DNA of 64,000 nucleotides, from positions 54,769 through 118,768 of the forward strand of contig VIQU02000007.1 of NCBI GenBank assembly GCA_010206225.2, read 5' to 3'. The notes below the pieces were generated by a model that saw nothing but the letters and a program-made list of their open reading frames with translations, made no database searches and was not told where the DNA came from. Source of the DNA: Lachnospiraceae bacterium MD308 (GTDB lineage: Bacteria > Bacillota > Clostridia > Lachnospirales > Lachnospiraceae). Below are positions 51,970 to 60,050 of this stretch, in pieces. The translations under genes were made by a program, and so were the position numbers. Each line of letters starts with the position of its first letter. The first letter of the stretch is position 1.

Positions 51970-52792
51970 GATTCCTGCCACCCTCCTTAAAAATGCGGCT
52001 GTATGCGGCAGGCGACAATCCGATAAACATATGAAAAAAATTTGAAAAGTGGCTCTGGTCGGAAAAGCCTGTCTGCATCGCTGCATCAACCGAAGTTACG
52101 CCCTGCTCCAACAGTTCCTTTGCCTTGCCTATGCGAATCGTTTGAAGATACCTGTATGGCGTAACTCCTTTTGATTTGGTAAACGCACGGAGCAATGTCG
52201 ATTTACTGAGACCACTGCACTTACAAAGGTTATCGAGTGTAATATGCTCTGCAAAATGCTCTGCCATAAATATGCAAGAATTTTCTATTTCTTCACTGCA
52301 CTCTGGTACACACTTCTCAAAGGTTTGCCCGTATTGCTCGACAAGCAACGAAATAAGGAGCAGGAGCATTTCTTCCTTTTCAAACTCTTCCCCACTGTCC
52401 ATAATCATCTGATGCAAAGAATGAAGATAAAGATTCAGCTCATCATTTTTAATAACATTTTCCGAAAAGCCAAGCAATACACTTTGTCCTGTTATTTCTT
52501 CAGCTAATGACAGCATCGTTTCTTTTGGAATATTCAAACCTCTGTAATCCAGCGTTCCGCCGTCACATTGGACACAACTGTGGCTATCGTTAGGATTAAA
52601 TAGCAGAATATTTCCCTGACCTACCGTATACTCTTTATTTTTGCAGAATAAACAGCGTGCACCTGCTTCTATAAAACCTATCACATAGTAATCATGAAAA
52701 TGATTCGGAAACGGCTGTACGATTCCCTCAAAACGATATGCTTCAAGATGTAAATCGTCATCATAGCAGACTGTCCGTACTTCTTTCTGCAT
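51962..52792 (-). CDS. AraC-family transcriptional regulator
   Basis: 276-residue regulator. The N-terminal cupin sensor (FPNHFHDYYVIGFIEAGARCLFCKNKEYTVGQGNILLFNPNDSHSC) would bind a small effector. The C-terminal double helix-turn-helix (ITLDNLCKCSGLSKSTLLRAFTKSKGVTPYRYLQTIRIGKAKELLEQGVTSVDAAMQTGFSDQSHFSNFFHMFIGLSPAAY) is typical. The ATG at 52792 is 7 nt after GAGGAGG. It is first in the operon with an EamA transporter and a DUF2000 gene and likely activates them. Confidence 0.92.
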   Translation of the reverse strand: MQKEVRTVCYDDDLHLEAYRFEGIVQPFPNHFHDYYVIGFIEAGARCLFCKNKEYTVGQGNILLFNPNDSHSCVQCDGGTLDYRGLNIPKETMLSLAEEITGQSVLLGFSENVIKNDELNLYLHSLHQMIMDSGEEFEKEEMLLLLISLLVEQYGQTFEKCVPECSEEIENSCIFMAEHFAEHITLDNLCKCSGLSKSTLLRAFTKSKGVTPYRYLQTIRIGKAKELLEQGVTSVDAAMQTGFSDQSHFSNFFHMFIGLSPAAYSRIFKEGGRNRG

Positions 52793-53225
52793 GGTAACAC
52801 CTCCTCGCACTCTTTATTATACTCAGAATGTTTGTTGATTTCTTGTAAGATATCTTCATTTTCCAAAAATATGGCTGTGATACAATCTTTTTCCTTAATC
52901 TGTTCTGAAGCGCCTCAATTTGAAAAGCAATATGGGCAAACCGCAGTTGTTCAATATGGAAGTACTTTCTCGCTATGGAACCTTCTGACATCACCGGTTT
53001 CGGCTATTAGCTTTGGCAGCTTCCTACATCAATTCCTACACTGATCATAACAGCCTCCTGCTTAATAAATATTTATTAGCAATCAGTAGCTTTTGAAGTT
53101 ATATTATCATTTGTATTAATTAGTATCATCTCCATAATTTGAAGTTATTGTATCAGAAATACAAATGAATTGACAGATACGGTTTTTTTCCTACTTACGA
53201 CAATCTGATATTAAAGACTTCCTCT
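52793..53225. other. Intergenic region with unassigned open frames
   Basis: About 430 bp. Overlapping short frames occur on both strands around 52830-53045 (plus: SFSLICSEAPQFEKQYGQTA; minus: EGSIARKYFHIEQLRFAHIA), but none has a ribosome site or recognisable domain. It probably contains eroded gene ends, since the next gene is truncated on its 5' side at 53226. The AraC promoter must lie near 52800-52870. The stretch 53050-53190 is very AT-rich. Confidence 0.35.
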
Positions 53226-53767
53226 ACATGGTGCGTAATCTGATGAGAGCAAGGTTCGAACTGCATATCTATGCCCGCACAAGAAAGAAAGTAGAGGATG
53301 TTATCAGTGAAGGAGCATTTTTTCACGAATCTATAGCAGACTGTGTAAAAGATTGTGAGGCAGTGATAACAATTGTCGGATTCCCGAAAGATGTAGAGGA
53401 AGTATATTTCAGTGCCGGAAACATCTTGGAGAGTGCTAAGCCAGGTGCTTACCTGATTGATATGACGACAACAAGTCCGGCATTGGCAGAGAAACTTTAT
53501 ACAGAAGGAATGAAGATGGGATTCCATGTGCTGGATGCCCCTGTAACCGGAGGTGATACCGGAGCCAAGGCAGGAACCCTCTCAATTCTGGCCGGAGGAT
53601 CGAGGGCAGACTATGAGACATGCATGCCGCTGTTCGAAGCTATGGGAACGAATATCAATTATCAGGGAAAGGCAGGGTGCGGACAGCACGCGAAGCTTGC
53701 CAACCAGATTATGATTGCAGGAGCGCTGTCGGGCGTTTGCGAAGCTCTGTCCTATGCAAGAGCAAAA
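53226..53767 (+). pseudogene. 3-hydroxyisobutyrate-dehydrogenase-family fragment, truncated at both ends
   Basis: NAD-binding domain of a beta-hydroxyacid dehydrogenase (HIBADH / tartronate-semialdehyde reductase type). It begins inside the Rossmann fold at MVRNLMRARFELHIYARTRKKVEDV, lacking the first about 15 residues with the GxGxMG loop. It continues through VITIVGFPKDVEEVYF, DMTTTSPALAEKL, the catalytic-region FHVLDAPVTGGDTGAKAGTLSILAGG and GCGQHAKLANQIMIAGALSGVCEALSYARAK. It ends abruptly, joined to serine-recombinase sequence at about 53767. The C-terminal dimerisation domain is absent, so it is non-functional. Confidence 0.85.
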
Positions 53768-54054
53768 GACCCCAGACCTTGCAGAACGCTGAACAACGGG
53801 TAATGGATTTAAGGCTTATCTTGCGCACTTTGCGGGAGATGACCGACATTAAGTCACTTACCCCTACGCTTGTCAATTCGCTGATTGAGCGTATCGAAGT
53901 CCACAACAGCGACAAGTCCAGCGGTCACAGCCATGTGAAGGTAGATATTTATTTTACGGCGGTAGGTATGATAGATATTCCCACGGAGAAAGAAATCCTT
54001 GCCACGATGGAAGAAATACGGAATAATCCGCAGGACTTCAAATTCGTAGCATAA
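53768..54054 (+). pseudogene. C-terminal remnant of a large serine recombinase (DUF4368)
   Basis: The last about 90 codons of a TnpX/Tn4451-type resolvase-invertase used by integrative elements: AEQRVMDLRLILRTLREMTD, LTPTLVNSLIERIEVHNSDK, HVKVDIYFTAVGMIDIPTEKEIL and EIRNNPQDFKFVA, ending at TAA 54054. The catalytic and zinc-ribbon domains are missing. It is joined directly to dehydrogenase sequence on its left. This marks the end of a former mobile element whose body has been deleted. Confidence 0.85.
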
Positions 54055-54059
54055 CAAAC

Positions 54060-54098
54060 GGATACGGCGCAGCCCTGAAAGGAAACTGCACCGCATCC
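54060..54098 (+). terminator. Hairpin after the recombinase remnant
   Basis: GGATACGGCGCAG and CTGCACCGCATCC form a 13-bp stem with two mismatches around CCCTGAAAGGAAA. It lies 3 bp past the recombinase stop, probably the original terminator of the mobile element's recombinase gene. Confidence 0.6.
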
Positions 54099-54172
54099 TA
54101 CATAAAAGTCTCCTTATCTGACGACAGCAAAGGCTGTCACGCCCTCACAAAATTGCACAATACATCGTATTT

Positions 54173-54370
54173 TCAGACAAATACATCTTCCACTTTATCC
54201 TGCTCATCATCCGCTTCTTCCCGAGGATTCCCATAAGGAAAACCTCCCGAAGTATAACCGGCAATAAAGCTAATATTCTCATCCTGTTCTATTTCAAAAT
54301 CATAAATATTACGCTTTTTTCTTCGCTTATCTTTATTTGTCTTTCTATCCATAAGAACCTCAAACATCAC
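54173..54370 (-). CDS. Small charged protein coupled to the SWIM gene
   Basis: 65 residues: a basic N-terminal half (MDRKTNKDKRRKKRNIYDFE) and an acidic tail (PREEADDEQDKVEDVFV) with a central SFIAGYTSGGFPYGNP. Its start overlaps the stop of the SWIM-domain gene by 4 bp (ATGA), so the two are translationally coupled and probably work together. No family recognised. Confidence 0.6.
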   Translation of the reverse strand: MMFEVLMDRKTNKDKRRKKRNIYDFEIEQDENISFIAGYTSGGFPYGNPREEADDEQDKVEDVFV

Positions 54371-56067
54371 AATTTCCTTAATTCGTCCATCATAGCCGGA
54401 CGATTTTTATATTTGATCTTCCACTCAGCAACTATTTGTTCCACAAGCTTTGAACCCCCCTTCATCTGTTGCATCTTTCGCAGCAAGGATACCATATGGG
54501 CATAATTCTTTCGGTCACTTGTGCGAACCGCCATCTTACTTACTTCATCCTTATACTTATTCAACATCTGCTCCGGGTACTCCTTTTTCAAAACTTTTTC
54601 ATATTCCTGTAATGCATACAATCCCGGAGAATTTAATACATATACCAGCAATCTGTCATATAGCTTTTCTTCCTTATACAGTCTTTCCACATGCGCATAC
54701 GCCGGAAGCTTCTTGAATATTTCCTCTCTTTTTACAAGCCACTCATCTGCAGTATATTGTTTCTTTAATTCTCTATACAGTTCCAAATTCCCAGCTTCAT
54801 GTTCCAGCACTAATTTCCAAAGCTGTTCTATGTAGGCGCTTCTATTTCCCTGTAAAAGATAAACTTCTTTTTTCTTCTCGCTGTATTCAGAAATTAAACC
54901 TCTATATTGCTTATCCAGCAATATACATTCATCCAAAATTTGAAGAACATGGTCATATTCCTTTTTCTTCATGCAAATATCAACATAGTACCTTCTTACT
55001 GATGAATTCTTCCAGTATCTATTACACACTTCCTTTATTTTCTCATCCGATGCATTTTTCTCCTTCAACAGTTCCAAATATCTGACTGCCCATTTTCCTA
55101 CTCCATAATCTCTGCTCCAATCGGAATCCTTACACTCCGACCTTGCAATCATATCCTCTATTAAATCAATCTTTGCCTGCTCATACTCTTTTTCTTCAAA
55201 TTCTCCCACGATAATTTGTTCTAAATACTCTTCTAAATAATCTATAACAGATCCATCCAAATGAGAGGTAAACCAGTCAAACATTTTTCTTTTTTCTTCC
55301 GAACTAACTTTTACAAGCAACTCCAACCATAGCTGATAAATCCTATCAGCTAAAATACCAGTGCCTCCGTCAGAATCATCCATATCAACATCCCCAATTA
55401 GTACAAAAATGTGATTCATCACCTCAAAGGCACTTAAATAGTTGCCATTATCTATCATTCGGCGTACATCCTCATCAATAATTTCTTCCAATTCTGATAC
55501 AAAACCATCCGCCTCGTAATAGCTGATAAAATGATTTCTGCCCAAATACCTGTCAGCTATGATATCTACTTGTCCGATGTAGTTATTGATATCCTCCCTC
55601 GTCACCTGCTTATTAATTGTATTATGAAAACGTAGTAGTAGCTTTTCATCCCCAGCCAAAACAGCTGTCAGAAACGAACGCACATCCTCTTCATTAGCAC
55701 CACTAACAAGATCCTCAACTGCAGTCAATTTTTTCTTGTAGGCATTTATAGTATATGCTGGTTGAAACAAGTCTGTATTTATTGCATTTTTCTCTTCTTT
55801 CTTCTCTTCCCTTTCATTTTCCGACCATTCATACAGTACTGCTGCCATATGCTTGCAGTTTCTACCATCCAACGCATAAGGACAAGAGCAATACATATCT
55901 GTAACTTCTCCGCTACTTAAAAATATCTCTACTTCATAATCCTCTGAACCTGTTACATCGGCTCTGATAATATCATCTGAAACATCTAAATTTTCAACGG
56001 CATTTTCGATGTAATAATCATATCCTCTTTCTAGAATATGTATTGCAAATAATTTTTTCCAGTTCAT
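54367..56067 (-). CDS. SWIM zinc-finger domain protein
   Basis: 566-residue cytoplasmic protein. Residues about 48-80 form a SWIM zinc finger: C60 and C62 in DMYCSCPYALDG, C71 and H73 in NCKHMAAVLYEW (CxCx8CxH). The remaining 480 residues are helical repeats (many Glu, Lys, Tyr; for example YYVDICMKKKEYDHVLQILDECILL) resembling TPR-like arrays. SWIM proteins bind DNA or proteins and many such large bacterial ones are uncharacterised. Its ATG overlaps the stop of a GNAT remnant upstream, and it is coupled to the 65-residue protein downstream. Confidence 0.85.
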   Translation of the reverse strand: MNWKKLFAIHILERGYDYYIENAVENLDVSDDIIRADVTGSEDYEVEIFLSSGEVTDMYCSCPYALDGRNCKHMAAVLYEWSENEREEKKEEKNAINTDLFQPAYTINAYKKKLTAVEDLVSGANEEDVRSFLTAVLAGDEKLLLRFHNTINKQVTREDINNYIGQVDIIADRYLGRNHFISYYEADGFVSELEEIIDEDVRRMIDNGNYLSAFEVMNHIFVLIGDVDMDDSDGGTGILADRIYQLWLELLVKVSSEEKRKMFDWFTSHLDGSVIDYLEEYLEQIIVGEFEEKEYEQAKIDLIEDMIARSECKDSDWSRDYGVGKWAVRYLELLKEKNASDEKIKEVCNRYWKNSSVRRYYVDICMKKKEYDHVLQILDECILLDKQYRGLISEYSEKKKEVYLLQGNRSAYIEQLWKLVLEHEAGNLELYRELKKQYTADEWLVKREEIFKKLPAYAHVERLYKEEKLYDRLLVYVLNSPGLYALQEYEKVLKKEYPEQMLNKYKDEVSKMAVRTSDRKNYAHMVSLLRKMQQMKGGSKLVEQIVAEWKIKYKNRPAMMDELRKL

Positions 56068-56140
56068 CCCTTTAACTCCATTTCATCTTCCATTTTTACA
56101 AATCCGTATCTCTCATACAAAGGTCGTCCCATATCCGTCA
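56064..56140 (-). pseudogene. C-terminal remnant of a GNAT acetyltransferase
   Basis: About 25 codons, LTDMGRPLYERYGFVKMEDE and MELKG, the usual last strand and helix of a GNAT enzyme (LYERYGF). The TGA overlaps the SWIM gene ATG. This shows that an acetyltransferase once headed the SWIM operon and has been deleted except for its end. Confidence 0.7.
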
Positions 56141-56434
56141 AGTCACATACTGCTTACCAGATACAGAAACGCATGTTTCATCTCCTGCAAACACAAATGC
56201 ACCAACATTCCAATACCAGAACGAATCTGCTCCCAACTCTAACAATTTTTCCTCGCATAACTTTCGAATCTCAAGTAAATTCATTCCTGGTTTAATAATA
56301 TTCTTTATATATTCTATAGCCTGTTTTGCTGCCAGCTGTATCTGACTGTAATATTGCCTTTCTATCTGCAGATACTTTTCGATCAATTTAGGCTGAATCA
56401 ACGGATATGTCCAGCTTTCAGGCAACTCATCCAT
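56138..56434 (-). pseudogene. M24 peptidase N-terminal fragment fused to a NUDIX tail
   Basis: The first about 20 codons (ELPESWTYPLIQPKLIEKY) look like the C-terminus of a NUDIX hydrolase. The rest (SQIQLAAKQAIEYIKNIIKP, NLLEIRKLCEEKLLELGADS, FWYWNVGAFVFAGDETCVSV) is the start of an M24 metallopeptidase (Xaa-Pro/methionine aminopeptidase fold) before any metal ligand. It ends abruptly at a TGA overlapping the GNAT remnant. Confidence 0.65.
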
Positions 56435-56643
56435 AAGTTCAAAATAGCACCTGTTTCTTCCTGAAGTTCTCTCTTGTCAGTTCCCAAAATATCTTCTCCA
56501 ACTTCACGATGACCTCCCGGGGCCTCATAGGTATCTCGTTCCCAATGTTTGCAAAATACCCATTTTCCATTGCTCTGTGAAATAATGACTGCAATTTTCA
56601 ACAAATCTTCATCAACTGTATCATAAAATTTTACCTCCAGCAT
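56398..56643 (-). pseudogene. NUDIX hydrolase, truncated after the NUDIX box
   Basis: The frame MLEVKFYDTVDEDLLKIAVIISQSNGKWVFCKHWERDTYEAPGG carries an intact NUDIX box (G-x5-E-x7-RE-L-Q-EE-T-G-A, about residues 43-66). It then loses homology (LNLWMSCLKAGHIR) and stops. Its missing C-terminus appears in another frame at the start of the 56138-56434 fragment, so the centre of the gene was deleted. Confidence 0.75.
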
Positions 56644-56644
56644 A

Positions 56645-56875
56645 TCACCTTTCTCCTTCCCATTTTGCTACAAATTCTTCAAGATACTCCTCCATAACAG
56701 CTTGTCTATATCCGGCCATTTTCTTTGCAGTCTCAGTATTCATCATATCTTTAAGCAGCAAGAGTTTTTCATAAAAATGATTAATACTTGTAGAAAGTAA
56801 GCGCCAAATGTTAATGCGGTCAGATACAAAATTACCCCAGCCCTTTGTGAGTTGGAGTAATTCACTATAATTCAC
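56645..56875 (-). pseudogene. C-terminal fragment of an HD-domain phosphohydrolase
   Basis: 76 codons: [20 protein letters not shown] and [20 protein letters not shown] with VAKWEGER, matching the last helices of YpgQ/YedJ-type HD hydrolases. The metal-binding HD residues are absent. The preceding part ([21 protein letters not shown]) does not fit the family. Confidence 0.6.
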
Positions 56876-57330
56876 ATGCGATTTTTGATAGATTGAAGTT
56901 TTTCACTCCACGGCGCCAGTTCCGCCAGCTGTTCATTAGTCATATCTTTACTTGGTCGATGCTCCAGCAGAAATTTGAGATATTCGTAAATATTCAGGCC
57001 GTGTGCTTTTGCCATCTCAACCATTGTGTAGACTACCGCACTGGCATTCGCTCCTTCTACGGAACTGCTGAACAGCCAGTTCTTCCTTCTCGAGACGCAG
57101 TTGTTTCCGCTTTGCATAATCGCCGGAATATTTTTTGTTGATAGAGTCCTCGATCGCAAACAGACGGTTGCAATACTGTACTCCCTGAACGGCTGGCTGG
57201 CTATAATCATACTGCTTCCCCTTGGGTACTGCGTCAATAAAATACCGACGTATGTGCGCCCAGCAGGGACAGCTTATTTGCTTTTATAAACTTCTTTACC
57301 CACGCATACTGAGATTTTTGATAATAAGGA
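56872..57330 (-). pseudogene. IS66-family transposase remnant
   Basis: Degenerate C-terminal part of an IS66 transposase in several frames. From upstream: LGAHIRRYF-like residues, then VQGVQYCNRLFAIEDSINKK with YSGDYAKRKQLRLEKEE in one frame. After a deletion and shift, NWLFSSSVEGANASAVVYTM, VEMAKAHGLNIYEYLKFLLE and [12 protein letters not shown] follow in another. The IS66 orders YCN-LF-IE and EGA-ASA--YT-VETAK-NGLN are recognisable. No terminal inverted repeats were identified. Confidence 0.8.
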
Positions 57331-57383
57331 ATTTTTTCTACATAACTTTTCTGTCCTGAACGGTGTTATGAAGATACTGTTTA

Positions 57384-57683
57384 TCAATCGAAGATTCTCG
57401 TAATATCCTGATACCGGTTAATTACACGATAAATCTCTACATACTCACTGCCCACTTTATAGATAATCACATAATCTTCCCATATTGCATATTTATAATC
57501 TGTCCGAAAGCTTACCCGTTTGGAAAGATCCGCCCCCATTCCCGGAAACATCTGAAGATTCTCAAATTTACCGTAAATTTCCTTTATGGCCTTTGCCGCA
57601 TATTCCTCATTGTCTTCAGCAATGTAATCCCGAATATTCTTCAGATCCTTTGCAACAATCGGGTTAATCCGTAATTTTAACAT
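57384..57683 (-). CDS. RelE/ParE-family toxin
   Basis: 99-residue toxin of a type II toxin-antitoxin pair, probably an mRNA interferase or gyrase poison. Fold elements: LKLRINPIVAKDLKNIRDYIAEDNEEYAAKAIKEIYGKFENLQMFPGMGADLSKRVSFRTDYKYAIWEDYVIIYKVGSEYVEIYRVINRYQD. The C-terminal strand with R-VINRYQD is the ParE/RelE catalytic-type end. The ATG at 57683 is 1 nt past the antitoxin stop with GGGGGA upstream. A longer GTG frame to 57698 overlaps the antitoxin. Confidence 0.88.
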   Translation of the reverse strand: MLKLRINPIVAKDLKNIRDYIAEDNEEYAAKAIKEIYGKFENLQMFPGMGADLSKRVSFRTDYKYAIWEDYVIIYKVGSEYVEIYRVINRYQDITRIFD

Positions 57684-57684
57684 C

Positions 57685-57933
57685 TTATTCCCCCACAAGT
57701 GCCTTCAGTTCATCCAAATCCAGCCATCCTTCGCCGTCTTTCACTGCTTCTTCGGCTTCCTGCATCTTCATCAAAAGCTTCTTTTCCGCACGATCACGTT
57801 CATAATCTTCAAAATCCATAACCACAAAACGTCCTCTACCATTCTTGGTAAGATATACAGGCTCGCCTTTGTGGCACTTCTTCAGGACTTCATTATAACT
57901 TCTCAAATCAGATACTGGTAAAATACTTGCCAT
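57685..57933 (-). CDS. Phd/YefM-family antitoxin
   Basis: 82-residue antitoxin neutralising the RelE/ParE toxin encoded next to it and repressing the operon. N-terminal DNA-binding fold SILPVSDLRSYNEVLKKCHKGEPVYLTKNGRGRFVVMDFEDYE is typical. The C-terminal tail (EEAVKDGEGWLDLDELKALVGE) would wrap the toxin. It is the first gene of the pair, as usual for this family. AGGAGC precedes the ATG. Confidence 0.9.
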   Translation of the reverse strand: MASILPVSDLRSYNEVLKKCHKGEPVYLTKNGRGRFVVMDFEDYERDRAEKKLLMKMQEAEEAVKDGEGWLDLDELKALVGE

Positions 57934-58248
57934 ATTCTTTCAGCTCCTTCCTTGATTTTATATTGTTTCTGCTACTTATATTATACACAAAAAGCTGTAA
58001 AATTCAACGTAGATTTTTACAGCTTTTCATACTTATTTTTACAATAAAAAATACGGAAAGAGCACAGGCAAACCCTATTATTCAAATGGGTCTGTCAATC
58101 TTACGGAGCTGCCGAGAACATTGGAAATCTATCGGTCACTTAGATTCTTTAGAAACAGATCTATGATCTGTCTTACTCTTGTTTTCTTGAACATAAAGAA
58201 AACTCCTTAAAATGTACCACAAAGATAAAATCCTTCATGAAATACAGT
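57934..58248. other. Intergenic region with a terminator-like hairpin
   Basis: About 315 bp upstream of the antitoxin, containing its promoter. A strong hairpin (57989-58027) lies here. From 58040 to 58200 a plus-strand open stretch without start (..SVNLTELPRTLEIYRSLRFF..) may be another gene end; not assignable. Confidence 0.4.
57989..58027. terminator. Bidirectional terminator hairpin
   Basis: AAAAAGCTGTAAAA (57989-58002) pairs with TTTTTACAGCTTTT (58014-58027), a near-perfect stem with A and T runs on either side. It can terminate from both strands and insulates the toxin-antitoxin unit. Confidence 0.7.
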
Positions 58249-58527
58249 TTAAAGGAGGCTAATATGACATATCAATCCTCTATCGTAACCACTATATGTA
58301 GTAGTTGCTTTCAAGCATAAGAATACCGTAACAGGAATACCGCCCTGCTTTCCATTTCTCCTGCCGGATGCCCTAAATCCCGGAAGGACGGGAGGATCCT
58401 GCGCCCGTCCTCCCATATCCCGCAAAAGCACATCCTCTCCCCGGAAGGAAAAAAAGCAGTCATCCGTGGCCGGAACCATATCGCTGTATGCCATGTCCAG
58501 CCTGTAAGGGGAGAAATCCTGTATCAA
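58249..58527 (-). pseudogene. Probable NudC-like (NAD pyrophosphatase) N-terminal fragment
   Basis: The frame begins at TTG 58527, 5 nt after AAGGAGGG, reading MIQDFSPYRLDMAYSDMVPA and FFSFRGEDVLLRDMG. This resembles the N-terminal domain of NADH pyrophosphatases in gut Clostridia. The zinc ribbon and NUDIX box are absent and the latter half loses similarity (KQGGIPVTVFLCLKATTTYSG), so the gene was cut, probably near 58330. It follows the radical SAM gene by 12 bp. Confidence 0.4.
58264..58320 (+). other. 18-codon open frame with strong ribosome site
   Basis: AAAGGAGG lies 6 nt before ATG 58264; the frame reads MTYQSSIVTTICSSCFQA and stops. It is likely the 5' end of a plus-strand gene whose body was lost where it meets the NudC-like remnant on the other strand. 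Confidence 0.3.
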
Positions 58528-58538
58528 GTTTACCCTCC

Positions 58539-59423
58539 TTACAGGTGCCGCAGGTTCTCACGGTATCTGCGCAGCTCCTTTTCATCCACAGCGCCGATGA
58601 CCTCATCCAGCCACTTTACCATCCGTTTCCTGTCCTTCGGCAGATGCCCTTCCACATTGACACAGTTCGATGCGCCCATCGTTGCAAAATAGGTGTCTAT
58701 GTCAAGACTGCCGACCAGCGTCCTCAATTCATACAGCTTTTCTATCTCCGTTTCCTCCGTCCAATTCCCAGCCTGGATTTCCTGGTATAGTTCAGAGGTC
58801 GGGTAGACCGTCAGCATGGAAGAAACAATGACCTTCGGGTGGAGCTGGTTGAACATCTCCGCCGTGTTCTTCACCCCTTCCTCCATATGCCCGGAGCCGT
58901 ATATCCCGGCAAGGTAGAAGAAGTTATAGTCCATCCCTGCTTTGTCCAGCCTTTTGCATTCTTCTATGATCTCTTTCGTGCCGAATCCTTTATGCATGAA
59001 GGACAGGGATTCCTCATCACCCGCCTCCACGCCGATGGTAAGGCTGTTGTACCCAAGCCCCCGCAGCTCCCTTAACTGCTCCGTGGTCTTCGGCGTGATG
59101 TCCGTGATGCGGGCAAAACAGCCGATAGACTGCACTCTGGGATAATATTTCCGTACCAGTTCCGCCAGTGTTTTCAGCTTGTCAAAACTTAATACAAAAG
59201 GGTTCGCCCCGGTGAAGAATACCCTCTTTGCGTTCCGGTAGTAACGGCTGATCTCCTTCAAGTCCGCCTCCACCTCGGATAAAGGCGACATACGGAACTT
59301 AAACGGCACATCCTCATAGAGCGTGCAGAACTTGCATTTGTGGTGTGTGCAGCCTGCCGTCACCTGTACCAGTGCGCTCCCCGCCTCATAGGGCGGCCTC
59401 CATATCGTTCCCGTGTAATGCAT
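58539..59423 (-). CDS. Radical SAM protein of unknown substrate
   Basis: 294-residue radical SAM enzyme. The cluster motif CTHHKCKFC (CxxxxCxxC spacing, CTHHKCKFCTLYE) lies at about 25-33, after GTIWRPPYEAGSALVQVTAG. Then VFFTGANPFVLSFDKL, LGYNSLTIGVEAGDEESLSFMHKGF and FYLAGIYGSGHMEEG follow the Elp3/YfkB-like pattern. It ends with a helical region containing VNVEGHLPKDRKRMVKWLDEV. No C-terminal auxiliary Cys cluster is visible. GGAAGGAGAG precedes the ATG. Function unknown. Confidence 0.85.
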   Translation of the reverse strand: MHYTGTIWRPPYEAGSALVQVTAGCTHHKCKFCTLYEDVPFKFRMSPLSEVEADLKEISRYYRNAKRVFFTGANPFVLSFDKLKTLAELVRKYYPRVQSIGCFARITDITPKTTEQLRELRGLGYNSLTIGVEAGDEESLSFMHKGFGTKEIIEECKRLDKAGMDYNFFYLAGIYGSGHMEEGVKNTAEMFNQLHPKVIVSSMLTVYPTSELYQEIQAGNWTEETEIEKLYELRTLVGSLDIDTYFATMGASNCVNVEGHLPKDRKRMVKWLDEVIGAVDEKELRRYRENLRHL

Positions 59424-59453
59424 AAAACATCTCTCCTTCCTGTCTGTAAAAAT

Positions 59454-59537
59454 CTAACTGACGATACCCCTGATCTCCTTTAAATCCCGGATACCGTTTT
59501 CCTCCATGTACTTTTCCAGCCCGCCTCCTTTCTTGAA
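59454..59537 (-). pseudogene. Gene-end fragment, dihydroorotate-dehydrogenase-like tail
   Basis: 27 codons without start: FKKGGGLEKYMEENGIRDLK and EIRGIVS, then TAG. The EYMEExGIxxLxEIRG pattern resembles the last helix of NAD-dependent dihydroorotate dehydrogenases. Nothing upstream belongs to that enzyme. It lies 30 bp before the radical SAM gene. Confidence 0.35.
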
Positions 59538-59681
59538 TCACATGATAGCAACTTGTGAAGGAAAATAAAAGTACAGTCTTTTTTTGTTTATAGTGCGTAA
59601 AATGATACCGGTATTAAAAAACATAGTACCTTGAACAGATAGGACGGATATAGTATAATGCCGTTAAAAGGAGGGACACCT

Positions 59682-60008
59682 ATGAGCAACATGAAAGGGC
59701 CGCTACCCCAATGCGCGGCTATGATCAGGGTACAGAACATCTTAAGCGGGAAATGGAAGATAACGATATTATGGTACATCGCGGAATATGATGTGCAGCG
59801 ATTCGGGGAACTGAGGCGGAGACTTGGGGACATCACGCAGTCGACCCTTACCAAGCAGCTCCGGGAACTGGAACAGGACGGTTTCATCTCCCGCTATATC
59901 TATCAGGAAGTACCGCCGAAAGTGGAGTATTCCCTGACTGACTTGGGAAAAAGTTTTATACCAATCTTAAAAGACATGAAGAAATGGAGCGACACGCATT
60001 TAATGTGA
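59682..60008 (+). CDS. HxlR-family transcriptional regulator
   Basis: 108-residue winged-helix regulator: MIRVQNILSGKWKITILWYIAEYDVQRFGELRRRLGDITQSTLTKQLRELEQDGFISRYIYQEVPPKVEYSLTDLGKSF is the complete HxlR core, often responding to aldehydes or redox stress. The ATG at 59682 is 7 nt after AGGAGG; the longer frame to 59658 crosses that site. It is followed 42 bp later by a broken metallophosphoesterase gene, its likely former operon partner. Confidence 0.92.
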   Translation: MSNMKGPLPQCAAMIRVQNILSGKWKITILWYIAEYDVQRFGELRRRLGDITQSTLTKQLRELEQDGFISRYIYQEVPPKVEYSLTDLGKSFIPILKDMKKWSDTHLM

Positions 60009-60050
60009 TGCCGCCTGTTTACAGGAATAAAAACAGAAAAGGGGCAAGGA

